A stretch of 64,000 nt of DNA from Renibacterium salmoninarum ATCC 33209 (GCF_000018885.1 NC_010168.1:186001-250000), one strand, 5' to 3'; numbered from the stretch's first letter, positions 8,999-19,711 are shown. Notes: generated by a model not told the origin, from the letters alone. A program made the numbers and translations.

Positions 8999-10049
8999 CC
9001 AAGCTGGCGTAGACGGCTTGAGATACCGCATTTCGCAGCGGACGCATCTCAGGACCATTTCGGCCCGGATGCACTCGATTAGTCAGCAAAACAATGCTGA
9101 GTTCTACACTTTGATCTACCAATAATGAGGTGCCGGTAAAGCCGGAATGCCCAAAGGCCTGATGCCCGAATACCGACATCCATTCCGGCTGGCCAATTTG
9201 CGGGCCTAGCCCTTGGCCAAATCCCAACTCACTGGTGCTGGAAGGGCCAAGGATGTCTGCCAGCTGATCTCGATGCATTTCATCGGCAAGCTCACGGGGC
9301 AAGATTCCTGGTAAGCCAAGCCGCAGGGCTTCAGCAAAGACACTCAGCCCGTTCGCGGTGGCGAACATGCCCGAATTGCCTGCGGGTCCAGCTGCCTTGG
9401 CGGTCAAGGACCACGCGGCTTCATCACTGACAATGCCGCGAATCATGCCTCGGTAATACTCGGGCTGAAACTCGGTTGCCGCACAATTGTCCACAAGCGG
9501 TGTTGCCGTCAATCCGCTGGTCGGAAGCTTAGCTAACACACGTTCTTGGACCAACGAAGCCCACGGCTTAGCGGTGCGCGATTCGCAGAGTGCCATCACG
9601 GTGTTGTAGCCGAAACAAGAGTATGCGTTGCGACTTCCGGGTTCAGCTTCTAACTGCGCATCGAGTAAATTGGCCAGCAACTGATCGCGGTCAAAATGTG
9701 GATGCTCTGCGACGCCGGATCGCCAGCCAAGCCATTCGCTAGCTAAGCCCGAGGTATGGCTCAGTAAATGCCGCAAGGTAACTTTGGATTTTGGTCCCGA
9801 CCGATATTGCCGCAAAATTCTGCCGATCGGCTCGTCCAGAGCCAAGTCCCCATCGGCCACTAAAGATAACGCGGTAACCGCGGTGAACAATTTGCTGATC
9901 GAGGCTAGATCGTAGAAAGTCGAGGTCGTCGCGGGAAGTCGATCAGCTACCGGCAATTCAATGCCGTGGGCATTGAATTGGACGGCGTCTCCAACCGTAA
10001 TATCTACCACGGTCTTGCCCTGGACCAACACTTGGCAGCCACCGTCCGT
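8988..10049 (-). pseudogene. Serine hydrolase (class C beta-lactamase family), N-terminus replaced
   Basis: The serine-hydrolase fold is largely complete: SISK (SxxK) in the DLASISKLFTAV segment, LLSHTSGL, the YSCFGYN region for the YxN motif, and GHSGFTG for the K/HTG motif. It resembles the B. subtilis AmiE/YbbE esterase group that accompanies MurNAc recycling genes. It has no start of its own. Reading upstream in frame, it runs directly into the C-terminus of a peptide-binding protein (see the adjacent entry) near 10050, so a deletion has joined the two genes. The hydrolase N-terminal helix is missing, and translation would depend on a broken upstream gene. Activity is unlikely. Confidence 0.75.
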
Positions 10050-11754
10050 AGCAGAACCTGCCGAACCGACCGGCGTCGCTGAGTAATAGCCCCAGGCCCC
10101 GTTTTGTTCGGTAATGACGCCACCCACTTTGGGCTGAGTAGCGAATGGCTCAAACTTATCCGAGCGGTACGCTTCAAGGGAGTTGGGGTAATACAGCACA
10201 TTGACCGCAGCGCTATTTTACATCATCTCTTGTGCCTTCTGCACCAATTCACTGCGCTTGGTCTGATCCAACTCGGTGTGCTGAGCTTTGATCAATGCAT
10301 CAAGTTCTGGAATGCAGAGACCGTTTTCCGACGTTCCACCGGTGCCGTCCGCATTTGGCAGTGCTGAGCACTGGTTGATTGACAGCTGATAGTCGGGATC
10401 TGGTCCAATATTCCAGCCCGTGAAATACATATCAACGTTGCCAAGGATCGAATCGTCATTCACCTGGACATTGGACTTCATCTCAGGGGTGACCGTGATG
10501 CCAATGTTCTTCAGCCACTTCGTGACGAAATCGATGATTTGTTGATGCGTTCCGTCGGTATTGCGGCCCAGTAGCCGTAATGTCAGCGATTTACCAGTCT
10601 TATCAAGTCGCACGCCGTCAGCGCCCTTAACATAGCCGCTCTCATCGAGCAGCTTGTTCGCGGCATCCGGATTAAATTTCAGCGGCAGGTCAGAGTTTTT
10701 CCAGTTGTACAGGGAATAGCTCGCTGGAACTTCACCGGTTGACTCGACGCCCTGACCGTTGAGAACTTTGTCTAGCAAAGTCTTGTTATCCATGCCCATC
10801 AAGATGGCCTTGCGTAAATTGAGATCCTGCAAGGCCGGGTTGCCATCTCCCATCAAGGTGCCGTCTTTCGCACGGGTGCCAATGTTGAGCGCAATTCCTA
10901 CGTATCGACTACGTCTTACCCGAGTTTGTGGTGATTCCGGGCTGGTCTTTCAATGCCTCGAATTGAGTCGCGGTTAGCCGACCAACCACATCGACTTCGC
11001 CCGTTTTCAAGGCCTGTACCGCGGCGTCAGAGTTCTTATAAGGCACCCAAATGAGGCCATCAACCTTGGCTTTTCCCAACCGGTAATTGGGGTTAGCTTT
11101 CATCGTGACACCGGCGGATTTGTCATAGCTTACGACCACAAAAGGTCCTGATCCGACGTCGTCTTTGTCATTAGCGAATTTGCTAGGATCAGCCGCTTTT
11201 GACCAGATGTGTTCTGGCATGATCGGCAACTGGCTACCCGGGTTTGGTGCTTGAGCGTTCTTCAGCGTCATGACCAGGGTTTGTGCGTCTTTGGCGACAA
11301 CGCTTTCGACATTCTCCACGAGTGTGCCGTTCGCTTGCTTGAGCGCATCGTTGGACTGAATCGAGCTGAAAGTCCATTCCGTGTCTTTTGCCGTGATGGG
11401 TTGGTCGTCAGACCATTTTCGGCCCTCTGGCATATGGAAGGTCCAGACTTTGCCATCGGTGCTGGTATCCCATTTATCGGCCATGGCTGGAACTAGTTCA
11501 TTATTGGCGTCGTAGCCGGCCAAGGTTTCGTATTGCAGCGCCAAGACGCTCTGGGCCGAACTCGCGATAGACGTGAAGTGATTCAACGTATCGACTTCAC
11601 CAGGCATAGCAACTTTGAGCGTGCTGGTCTTGCTGCTGTCGCTGGCATCCGCGGCGTTCGACGGCTTAGCTTCTGCCAAGGGGGCTGCGATTACGGCGAT
11701 GCCCAATAGGCTCGCAGCAAACCGGAACTTGGGCTTGGAAGCTGCAGATCTCAT
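10050..11754 (-). pseudogene. Peptide ABC transporter substrate-binding protein (SBP family 5), multiply broken
   Basis: This is a DppA/OppA-type extracytoplasmic binding protein: a signal peptide (RFAASLLGIAVIAAPLAEA, no clear lipobox), LKVAMPGEVDTLNHF, KWSDDQPITAKD and GSGPFVV. A one-base loss near 10916 (a GKT-RSRYVGIALNIG reading would restore it) shifts the frame. A TAA at 10218-10220 follows QEMM. The same frame then continues NSAAVNVLYYPNSLEAYR to GYYSATPVG, the normal end of such proteins, and passes without a stop into a serine hydrolase. No permease or ATPase genes follow, though such proteins need them. Its neighbours suggest muropeptide uptake. Confidence 0.82.
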
Positions 11755-11966
11755 TCGCCAACCTTTCGATTCGTTGGCGTTGATGGATGGTCGTGCTGAC
11801 ATAGTAGTCCCCTTAGCAGGTTCGCCGTTCTGGTGTCACGGCGGAACGGTGGGTCGCGACGATGATCTGAGATCGGGCAGTTTTGCGGATAGCGGAGGCA
11901 ACGGTTAAGAAAATCGCTTTCCGAAACAATATCGTCTCAGATTTTGCGGGGAAACCCGACCAATGG

Positions 11967-12895
11967 CTATTCGGCGTGAAGTGCTTGGCTCAATCGGCCG
12001 TGATTCTGAGCAAGTACCTTGACGGCCTCAGTAGCGCTAAAACCGGCCAGGATCATCAAAATCGCGACTTTTACTGAGCCACTAGCCGCAGTCAAAGCCG
12101 ATTGCGCGGCTAGCAAATCAGCTCCGGTGGCTTGAATGACTGTTCGTTCGCTGCGGGCCCGCAATTTTGCGTTGGTTGCCTGTAAATCCACCATCAGGTT
12201 CCGATAGGTTTTTCCTAATCGAATCATAGTGATGGTGCTAATCATGTTCAGGACTAATTTTTGGGTGGTGCCAGCCTTCAGCCGAGTGGAACCCACCACG
12301 AATTCGGGACCGACCTCAATATCAAGGGCGAAATTTGCCTGCTGACCTAGCGGGGAACTGGCGTTGCACGAAAAGCCGATAGTCAGTGCGCCACGGGCTG
12401 ATGCTGCGTCAAGGGAGCCCAGTACGTAGGGTGTGCGTCCAGATGCTGAAACGCCAAGCACTGAGTCCAATGGCCCAAGCTTCAGCTCGGTGAGATCTTT
12501 TTACCGGCATCCGCATCGTCTTCAGCGTTTTCTACCGCGTTACGTAGCGCAAAATCGCCGCCGGCAATAATGCCCAGCACCGTTTCAGGCGTAACCCCAA
12601 AAGTTGGCGGACATTCGCTTGCGTCCAAAACACCTAACCGACCTGGAGTGCCAGCACCCACATAGATCAGTCGGCCTCCTTGCTCCATTCGTCCAGCGAT
12701 CTGGTCAATGATTTCTGCGATCAGCGGCACTGCGTTTGCAATAGCGGTTGGCACTACGGAGTCTTGCGCATTCATTGCTGTGGCCAGCTCCAGGGTGCTC
12801 AACTGGTCCAAATCTGAAAGATCAGGGTTCCCAGACTCCGTGACCAGAGTGCTGAGCTCGTTTCGGAGGCTGGCCTGCTGATCTGGCTCGGTCAT
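11967..12895 (-). pseudogene. murQ: N-acetylmuramic acid 6-phosphate etherase MurQ, frameshifted
   Basis: MurQ cleaves MurNAc-6-P to GlcNAc-6-P and D-lactate during cell-wall recycling. The first part carries [36 protein letters not shown] and SECPPTFG, which holds a catalytic Glu. The frame breaks at about 12497-12501 in a run of five A. The remainder ([34 protein letters not shown], the C-terminal helices) reads in another frame to 11967. One extra A would restore [11 protein letters not shown]. The start overlaps the end of the upstream murQ-like gene by an ATGA junction, indicating one operon. Confidence 0.92.
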
Positions 12896-13827
12896 CGACC
12901 TTGGCTCTCGGCGGCATTTTCCAAGGCATCCACTTCACGAAGCAGGATCTGGTGCGCCCGTTCTGCTGGCAAGCCGGTCATCACCATCAAAATCGCGACC
13001 TTTGTTGAGCCGTCCGCAGCAATCAACATCTTGGCTGAATCTATTGCGTTTAGGCCGGTGGCCGTCATAAGAGTCCGTTGTTTGCGACTAAATGCAGTCT
13101 CATTTGTTGAACGCAAATCACCAGTTTGGATCTCGGTAGCTGTGCCGAGCCTGGCTATGCAGACCGCGCTGATCAAATTCACGATCATCTGTTGCACGGT
13201 CAGATGGAAATCGGGTAAGCGAGGATCCGCCTCGGCAGCAGCTAAAGGCAACGCCAGCAACATCTCGTCCTCGTTTGCCGAAGTGCCCGTCGAAATACCA
13301 GCTGTGCTGTTGCAGACTCGGACGGTAAGGGCCCCGGATCGGAGTGCTGATTTCATCGCGGCGTCGAGATAGGGCGACTCCTGTGCACCGGAAATGCCGA
13401 TCAGGCAGTCTTGCGAAGTCAGCTCCAGTGCAAGCATGTCTGCTGCGCCGGCGAGCTGATCCTCTTCTGCGCTGGCGGCTGGTATTGCTGACAAAAAATC
13501 TGAAGCTGAAAAAGTCTGCGAGATCGTTTCCGTGGCGGAACCCAGCTCGGAACTTTGCTGGGATAGCAGACGAAATTGGCCGTGATGAGCCTCGGAAAGG
13601 TAGATCAAGCGACCAAAGTTGCGCAGCCGCGGCACGATTCAGTCGATTGCCACCGCCACATTGTGGCCTGCATCCTGGATCGCCGCAGACGCGGCAGCTG
13701 CACTTCCGTTGAGCGCCTTGACTAATTCTGCGGTCCCAAGCCCGGTCAGATTCACCAGATGAGCAGAACTGAGCTCAGCCATAAGCTGTTCGAGTGCGGC
13801 GCGTGACGCAGTACTGACCTCTGTCAT
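12892..13827 (-). pseudogene. MurQ-like SIS-domain protein with in-frame stop
   Basis: This second, divergent MurQ/SIS-fold gene precedes murQ. The N-terminal helices (HLVNLTGLGTAELVKALNG) end at a TGA at 13639-13641. The same frame continues with IVPRLRNFGRLIYLSEAHHG and then MurQ-like helices such as QQMIVNLISAVCIARLGTAT to 12892. The canonical GAGTPGRLG sugar-phosphate loop is absent (YLSEAHHGQF instead), so even before the stop it was probably not a standard etherase. It may have been a regulatory or structural partner of MurQ. The stop fits CGA to TGA. A 215-bp divergent promoter region separates it from murR. Confidence 0.75.
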
Positions 13828-14042
13828 GAATTGCCTCTCGAGGGCACAGTTGCCCTTCGAATGATGTGGGTGAAAATTTTCTACACTAGATTACGCCATC
13901 ATGTAAATTTTGGAACTATCGTGTTCGTCACTTTTTTCCAGAGATACCTTCGAAAATCGTGCCAAATGCGCTGCGCAAGTTCGGCTTCGCTGATGGCCCG
14001 ATATATTCCGGCTAAGCTGATCGTGGGGGAGAAAGGTCGAAG
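13828..14042. promoter_or_regulatory. Divergent murQ-like/murR intergenic region with palindrome
   Basis: This 215-bp AT-rich spacer separates the two divergent units of the MurNAc locus. It contains the perfect palindrome GAAAATTTTC at 13872-13881 and a related TGTAAATTTTGG about 30 bp further on. Regulators of the MurR/RpiR family typically bind such AT-rich dyads near their own gene, so this is a candidate operator. The assignment is inference from position and symmetry. Confidence 0.4.
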
Positions 14043-14917
14043 ATGACAGATTTCCAGGCTCTGGTTAGCGCACATTTAAACGAACTGACCCCAGCGGCAT
14101 ACCGGGTTGCGTCCGTGATTACGGACAATTTGGGCGAGGCGGTCAATCTGACCATCTCAGAGCTCGCGGTCAAGGCAAAAACATCGGAACCCACCGTGTT
14201 GAGGGTTTGCCGAGTCCTCGGATTTAAGGGTTATCCGCAACTGCGCCTAGCGCTCGCCTCTGAGATAGGCCGGATCGCCGGAGCCGAAGAAGGACTGGGG
14301 CTTCCTGAGACCGCCTTGCATCCTCATGATTCTCTTGCTGACGTCGTCGCAAAGGTTCGTTTTAACGAAACTAGAGGAATCGATCAGACACTGGCCGCGG
14401 CCGATCTGGACAATCTGAATACCATTGCGACAGTGCTTGACGGCGCGGAGAAGATTCATCTTTACGGCGTGGGTGCAGGGGATTTGGTCGCCAAGGATAT
14501 GTACTACAAACTTTTCCGCGTTGGCCGCCAGGCCGCGGTTTATACCAACCCGCATGATGCGCTGATGGGAGCGGCGCTCATGGGTAAACGTGATGTGGCG
14601 ATGGCGTTTTCGCACAGCGGAACTACGGTGTTAACGCTCGATTTCATCACTACCGCGCAGAAAGCGGCGCTAAAACCGTTGTGCTGACAAATGCGCCTGG
14701 TTCACCTTTAGCAATATCTGCCGATTTCAGCATGCGGACGGAAGTGCGTGAGTCGCCATTCCGCTCGGGAGCGATGTCTTCTCGTCTAGCTCAGCTTGCC
14801 TTGGTTGATTGCATATTCATCGCTGTTGCCCAGCGTCGCTATGACGATGCTGCCCATGCCTTGGAGCTCACCAGGGAAGTAGTCCTGCCAGCGCAACGGC
14901 GTGATTTCTCGCTTTGA
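14043..14917 (+). pseudogene. MurR/RpiR family transcriptional regulator, frameshifted
   Basis: The N-terminal HTH_6 domain is clear (NLTISELAVKAKTSEPTVLR, then CRVLGFKGYPQLRLALASE). It is followed by a SIS sugar-phosphate-binding domain (KIHLYGVGAGDLVAKDMYYK). The frame runs off at 14687. The SIS domain continues in a second frame (VVLTNAPGSPLAISADF, RLAQLALVDCIFIAVAQR) to 14917. A single G lost in a GGG run near 14667 would explain it (AGAKTVVLTN expected). The regulator would sense MurNAc-6-P and repress the divergent murQ operon. Rejoined length is about 290 residues, normal for the family. Confidence 0.9.
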
Positions 14918-14936
14918 CGGGCGTTCTTCCCTTGAT

Positions 14937-16397
14937 TTAGAGCACTGGCACTGCTGATTTTTGGAAATAGCCTGCCACTTCTTGTGCGCTAATCTGGGAG
15001 GAACCGAAGGCGGTCACCGTGATCGCTGGCGGCGTTTGAACTGGGCGCAGACCGGCATTGAGGCAAATCAACTTTGGGTTCAGCGCAGCAAGTCGAGAAA
15101 GTTCACGCCATTGTCTGGAGCCATCCTCCAAAGAATCAGCAATTACGACGTCGGGCACATCAGCTTCGACCAGCTCAAAGTACTCGGCGAATGCGGTATG
15201 GAAAAAGCTACCCGCGGCGCCGATGGCCAAATTTTGGTCACCGCGAAGATCCCGCAAAGAAATTCGTTTGGCAGCAAAAAGTGATTCTGACAGCGGTGCA
15301 TTGCTCCACAGCACGCTTTCGGCAACGTCAACCCAGTCCGGATCTTCGGTGGAATTGTTGACGCTGTGCGGATTTTCCGTAGCTAAGGCAATCCGGGTGG
15401 CTAGCGATTGATTGCGCTGGTAGGCAGCTTTGAGCCGTTCACGGGGGAGTGCACCACTTTGGACGGCGGCAAGCAGAGCATCACGGACCTCCAAATAATC
15501 GGTGCGATCAGGCTCGGGGTCGGCCGACGCTCTTGGATTAGCCGGGTTGCCGACGCAGAGCAGGTCAGTACCGGCCAATATTGCTTTGACCGCGCCAGCT
15601 CCGGAACCGACTGTTTCTCTGATTGCCGCCATATCGAGTGCGTCGGTGATGATTACGCCGTCGAACCCGCTTTCGCGCAGCATCTGCAACGTTGAGGAAT
15701 TAGTGGTGGCCGGTTCCTCGCCAAGGTCGGCTAAGACGATATGGGCGGTCATAACAGCCTCGACGCCGGCCTCGCTCGCAGCTTGAAACGGCGGCAGATG
15801 CTGCTCGCGTAGTTGAGCCACATCGAATTCCAGCCGAGGCAACCCAAGGTGAGAATCTGTGTGCGTATCCCCGTGGCCGGGAAAATGCTTGGCGCATGCG
15901 GCAATTCCGGTTTTTTGAATCCCACGAACCATGGCAGCAGTGTGTCGGGCGACTAAACCGGTGTCCGCGCCAAACGACCGGACGCCGATAACGGGATTTG
16001 CCGGGTTGGTATTGACATCGGCAACCGGCGCAATCGCCAGGTTAATGCCGCTTTGCCGGCAGAGCCGTCCGATGGCTGTGCCGGCGGCTTCGGTCACAGC
16101 TAGCTCGTCGCGTCGGCCAAGAACTGCGGCACCCGGAAGCTGCGAACCGTGTTCGGTCTGTAAGCGGGTAACATTGCCGCCCTCTTCATCGACGCCGATA
16201 ATTGCCGACGGATTGAGCGTGCGGATTTGGGCTGACAAATCCTTCAGCTGTTTGGCGGATTCGATGTTTTGCCGAAAATATACGACTCCCGCTAAGCCGT
16301 CACTGAGCGCGTCATTGAGCCAATCGGGCACACTACTACCCAAGAAGCCGGGCCAGATCACGCCATTGACTTCGCGCAGTAGATTCTCAGAGGTCAT
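14937..16397 (-). CDS. nagZ: Glycoside hydrolase family 3, NagZ-type beta-N-acetylhexosaminidase
   Basis: This 486-residue GH3 protein has the NagZ signature KHFPGHGDTHTDSH around residue 170, which carries the family's His/Asp general acid-base pair. IITDALDM contains the nucleophile Asp. An extra C-terminal domain of about 140 residues resembles the second domain of Gram-positive NagZ. It removes GlcNAc from muropeptides, the first step of the recycling route encoded next to it. No clear signal peptide is present, so it is probably cytosolic or released without one. It converges on murR. It is the only intact gene of the MurNAc cluster. Confidence 0.9.
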   Translation of the reverse strand: MTSENLLREVNGVIWPGFLGSSVPDWLNDALSDGLAGVVYFRQNIESAKQLKDLSAQIRTLNPSAIIGVDEEGGNVTRLQTEHGSQLPGAAVLGRRDELAVTEAAGTAIGRLCRQSGINLAIAPVADVNTNPANPVIGVRSFGADTGLVARHTAAMVRGIQKTGIAACAKHFPGHGDTHTDSHLGLPRLEFDVAQLREQHLPPFQAASEAGVEAVMTAHIVLADLGEEPATTNSSTLQMLRESGFDGVIITDALDMAAIRETVGSGAGAVKAILAGTDLLCVGNPANPRASADPEPDRTDYLEVRDALLAAVQSGALPRERLKAAYQRNQSLATRIALATENPHSVNNSTEDPDWVDVAESVLWSNAPLSESLFAAKRISLRDLRGDQNLAIGAAGSFFHTAFAEYFELVEADVPDVVIADSLEDGSRQWRELSRLAALNPKLICLNAGLRPVQTPPAITVTAFGSSQISAQEVAGYFQKSAVPVL

Positions 16398-16499
16398 CCG
16401 CCGAACTTATGTGCCGCTCGCGAGGCTGTCAATTAGGCGGCAACAAGTTTGCCATATCCTTTCGGGTTTTATCTCAGCAAGCTCCGATATGGTTTGGCG

Positions 16500-17423
16500 A
16501 TGGGTGAGATTCAGGTTCCGGGCGGCACTTTGCCAAGACCGCGTACTGTGCCGGTGAACGGTGCCAACATTGCCGTGTTTGAATTTGGCTTAGAACCCGG
16601 GCCAGGCGTGCAGACCGTGCTGCTAATGCACGGGTTTCCGGACGATCATCGCTTGTGGTCCCCGCTCATCGGCGAGCTGGCCGAGGATTTCCATCTCGTT
16701 GCTTATGACTCCCGTAACGCCGGCAAGTCCTGGGTAACCGTCGGTGGCTTGGCACCCTTTGTGATTGAGCACCTTGTCGACGATGTTTATGCGGTTCTCG
16801 ATTCAGTCGGCGTGGACAAGGCGCATATTGTGGCGCACAACTGGGGCTCAGTCCAAGCCTGGTCAGCAGTGCGCGATGAGCGAGCGCCGAAGCGAGTGCA
16901 GTCTTTGCTTTCGGTCTCGGGGCCAGATTTGCGACATTATCGACATTGGCTGAAGCGCACGCTGAGTAACCGGCAAACCCGCCTTCAAGGCCTAGGACAG
17001 TTGGCTAAATCTTGGTACATCCTGTTTTTCCAGCTGCCTAAGCTGCCAGAAATTATGCTGCCCAAGGTGATCTCTGGACTCCGCACGGGCGTGCAGGAAG
17101 ACGGGCTGGGTACCAATGCAGCACGCGGGCTCGCTCTGTATCGGGCCAACACCGGGATACGAAAGGTTCGCACGTCCGAGTTTTTGCCAGCTGCCAGGGC
17201 CAAATTGCAACGCAGTACTAAGGTGCCAGCGCTTTTGGTGCAGCCCATCCAAGATCGATTCGTCTCGGTAGACCTTGCCCAGGGAGTGCACGAGTGGGCG
17301 CCCCATACCGACACGTTGCCAGTTCACGGTGGGCATTGGTGGCCAGCAAGTCATGCGCCCGAACTAGCCAGAATTACCAAGGACTGGATTGGATCGCATT
17401 CTGCTGCTGCCGACGTGGCATAA
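16500..17423 (+). CDS. Alpha/beta hydrolase, epoxide hydrolase-like, nucleophile Asp replaced
   Basis: The fold is clear: [13 protein letters not shown] (oxyanion-hole HGxP motif), [11 protein letters not shown], and a C-terminal catalytic His in [14 protein letters not shown]. The nucleophile elbow reads [10 protein letters not shown]. Epoxide hydrolases and dehalogenases of this type have HDWG, with Asp as the covalent nucleophile, and here codon 16839-16841 is AAC (Asn). GAC to AAC is one transition. The enzyme may therefore be inactive, or depend on deamidation. ATG 16500 (MGEIQVPGG) is preferred over an in-frame ATG 51 bases upstream. It lies just before purH. Confidence 0.8.
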   Translation: MGEIQVPGGTLPRPRTVPVNGANIAVFEFGLEPGPGVQTVLLMHGFPDDHRLWSPLIGELAEDFHLVAYDSRNAGKSWVTVGGLAPFVIEHLVDDVYAVLDSVGVDKAHIVAHNWGSVQAWSAVRDERAPKRVQSLLSVSGPDLRHYRHWLKRTLSNRQTRLQGLGQLAKSWYILFFQLPKLPEIMLPKVISGLRTGVQEDGLGTNAARGLALYRANTGIRKVRTSEFLPAARAKLQRSTKVPALLVQPIQDRFVSVDLAQGVHEWAPHTDTLPVHGGHWWPASHAPELARITKDWIGSHSAAADVA

Positions 17424-17496
17424 ACTTACTGGGTATCCCACCGAAAATTCTGCGGCCCAGTCAAGGCGCTTTGCAGATCACCCCACGGAGATTTTT

Positions 17497-19122
17497 GTGA
17501 CATCTGTGCAGTTTGACCTGATCCCCATCCGCAGAGCGCTCATCTCGGTCTATGACAAGACTGGCGTTGAAGAATTAGCCGCGGGTCTGCACGCCGCAGG
17601 TGTGGTGATTGTCTCCACTGGCAGCACGGCAGCTCGGCTGCGCTCAGCAGGTATCCCAGTGACCGGGGTTGAAGAGGTTACTGGCTCGCCGGAGATGCTC
17701 GACGGCCGGGTGAAAACTTTACACCCCCGCATTCATGCAGGCATTTTGGCGGATCGACGCTTGTCGGACCATGTGCAGCAGCTCTCTGACCATCAGATCG
17801 ATGCTTTTGATTTGGTCGTGGTGAATCTTTACCCCTTCGTTGAGACGGTTCGATCCGGCGCTGAGCAGGACGCAGTCGTCGAACAGATCGACATTGGTGG
17901 TCCCTCTATGGTGCGTGCTGCGGCGAAGAACCACGCTTCAGTGGCGGTTGTAGTAGACCCAGCGCGTTATGTCGACGTCGTATTGGCCGCACAGCAGGGC
18001 GGCTTCAGTTTGGCCGTGCGTCAGCAGCTGGCAGCTGCGGCTTTTGCGCATACCGCTGCCTATGACACGGCAGTTGCCTCGTGGACGGCGGCCCAATTTG
18101 GCGACGGCACTGATCCTGCGAACAACTGGCCGCCGTATGCGGGCCTGGCGTTGGAACGATCGGAAGTGCTCCGATACGGCGAAAATCCGCACCAAGCTGC
18201 CGCGCTTTACGTAGACAAGGCGGCCGCGCCCGGTATTGCCCAGGCGGATCAATTGCACGGAAAAGCCATGAGCTACAACAACTTTGTTGACGCTGACGCC
18301 GCGTTGCGGGCCGCCTTCGATTTCAGCGAACCCGCAGTGGCGATCATCAAGCACGCAAATCCCTGCGGCATTGCCGTCGCTTCGGCAGATGCGGTCGATC
18401 CGGTCGCCGAGGCACACGCCCGGGCACACGCCTGCGACCCGATGAGCGCTTACGGTGGCGTGATCGCGGTCAATCGTCCGGTGACCGCCGGGCTGGCGGC
18501 AAATCTAAAAGGTGTTTTGACCGAAGTCATTATTGCGCCGTCCTTTGAACCAGAAGCTTTGGAAAGGCTGCAACTGCGTCAAGACATTCGACTCTTGACC
18601 CTTCCAGAAGGTTACAGTCGGGATGCCGCGGAGTACCGCCAAGTTTCCGGTGGGGTTTTGGTACAGATGGCGGATACCATTGAAGCCGAAGGAGACAACC
18701 CGAGCAATTGGACACTTGCGGCTGGTGAAGCGGCCGATGAAGCTACATTGGCTGATTTGACCTTCGCCTGGCGCGCAATTCGGGCGGCGAAGTCGAATGC
18801 GATTCTGCTAGCTCACGACGGCGCTGCGGTAGGCGTTGGTATGGGACAAGTTAACCGGGTGGATTCTTGTAAATTGGCGGTGGAGCGGGCGAATACCTTG
18901 GCACTTGATGCCGACGGAAACCCGATTGAACGTGCTCGCGGTGCGGTTGCTGCTTCGGATGCTTTCTTCCCTTTTGCTGATGGCTTGCAAATCCTGCTCG
19001 ATGCTGGAGTTCGTGCCGTGGTGCAGCCAGGTGGGTCAAAGCGCGACGACGAAGTGATTGCCGCAGCTAATGCTGCTGGTGTGACGTTGTATCTGACGGG
19101 CGCGCGGCACTTCTTCCACTGA
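17497..19122 (+). CDS. purH: Bifunctional AICAR transformylase / IMP cyclohydrolase (PurH)
   Basis: PurH performs the last two steps of IMP synthesis, using 10-formyl-THF. The N-terminal cyclohydrolase (MGS-like) domain has [35 protein letters not shown] and [16 protein letters not shown]. The transformylase domain has the [11 protein letters not shown] and KHANPCGIA motifs with the catalytic Lys-His pair. [12 protein letters not shown] and [12 protein letters not shown] follow near the end. GTG 17497 is chosen because GGAG lies six bases upstream; 541 residues is normal. The frame extends upstream into the hydrolase gene, but without support. Confidence 0.96.
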   Translation: MTSVQFDLIPIRRALISVYDKTGVEELAAGLHAAGVVIVSTGSTAARLRSAGIPVTGVEEVTGSPEMLDGRVKTLHPRIHAGILADRRLSDHVQQLSDHQIDAFDLVVVNLYPFVETVRSGAEQDAVVEQIDIGGPSMVRAAAKNHASVAVVVDPARYVDVVLAAQQGGFSLAVRQQLAAAAFAHTAAYDTAVASWTAAQFGDGTDPANNWPPYAGLALERSEVLRYGENPHQAAALYVDKAAAPGIAQADQLHGKAMSYNNFVDADAALRAAFDFSEPAVAIIKHANPCGIAVASADAVDPVAEAHARAHACDPMSAYGGVIAVNRPVTAGLAANLKGVLTEVIIAPSFEPEALERLQLRQDIRLLTLPEGYSRDAAEYRQVSGGVLVQMADTIEAEGDNPSNWTLAAGEAADEATLADLTFAWRAIRAAKSNAILLAHDGAAVGVGMGQVNRVDSCKLAVERANTLALDADGNPIERARGAVAASDAFFPFADGLQILLDAGVRAVVQPGGSKRDDEVIAAANAAGVTLYLTGARHFFH

Positions 19123-19237
19123 TCTTTGAGCCGTACTGCGGTTTAAAGAGGTTTCCTGTGGCACAGTTGTGAATTTGCGATTATGGTTCTCTATATCGCA
19201 ATTCATCGTGGTTAGCCACCGTATCTAGGGGACTTCT

Positions 19238-19711
19238 ATGTTCAGTACCGTTTTGCCTGCGTTCAGGATGACTGACGATTTCACTAACCTCATGATCCTG
19301 GCGTTGTTCATTTTCGGTGCCCTGATGGTGATCTCCGCGCTGCTGCCCAAAATCCCAGTTGGTGGGCGTGTGGCCGGAATCTTGCTGGGCCTGGGCTTCA
19401 TTGGTTATGGAATTTACGTCAATCTGCCCAGTACGCGAACCGTATGGGTTGGGCTGCCACTGCTCATCGTGCCGGTCGTGGTGCGCGTCTCTAATATTTC
19501 GGCTTCGGTCAAGGGGCGTAAACTAGTAGTTCAGTCGGTAGACCATGGGCCGCAAGGGTATTACCCGCCGCAACAGCAGTACCCTAACCAAGCAGCACCG
19601 CAATTCCAGGGCCAGAATCAACCGCAAAATCCCGCACCGCAGGGTTACCAGACGCCGCAGGCTCAACAGCCGCCGCAGCAATACCAGCAGCCGACTGATC
19701 CGACCGTGTAG
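19238..19711 (+). CDS. Membrane protein with Pro/Gln-rich tail
   Basis: This 157-residue protein has three hydrophobic segments in the first 95 residues (LMILALFIFGALMVISALL, AGILLGLGFIGYGIYV, VGLPLLIVPVVVRV). A low-complexity C-terminal tail of about 50 residues is rich in Gln, Pro and Tyr, with QQQYPNQ and PPQQYQQP runs. The tail resembles disordered cytoplasmic or wall-facing extensions common in actinobacterial membrane proteins. I recognise no family. The frame is intact. Confidence 0.6.
   Translation: MFSTVLPAFRMTDDFTNLMILALFIFGALMVISALLPKIPVGGRVAGILLGLGFIGYGIYVNLPSTRTVWVGLPLLIVPVVVRVSNISASVKGRKLVVQSVDHGPQGYYPPQQQYPNQAAPQFQGQNQPQNPAPQGYQTPQAQQPPQQYQQPTDPTV

Noticed and set aside
17389..17496. 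N-terminal extension of PurH
   Set aside because: It overlaps the end of the hydrolase gene, has no family similarity, and a GTG with a good ribosome-binding site lies at 17497.
19545..19711. Gln/Pro-rich stretch as a tandem repeat
   Set aside because: It is low-complexity coding sequence in a membrane protein tail. There is no regular repeat unit at DNA level.
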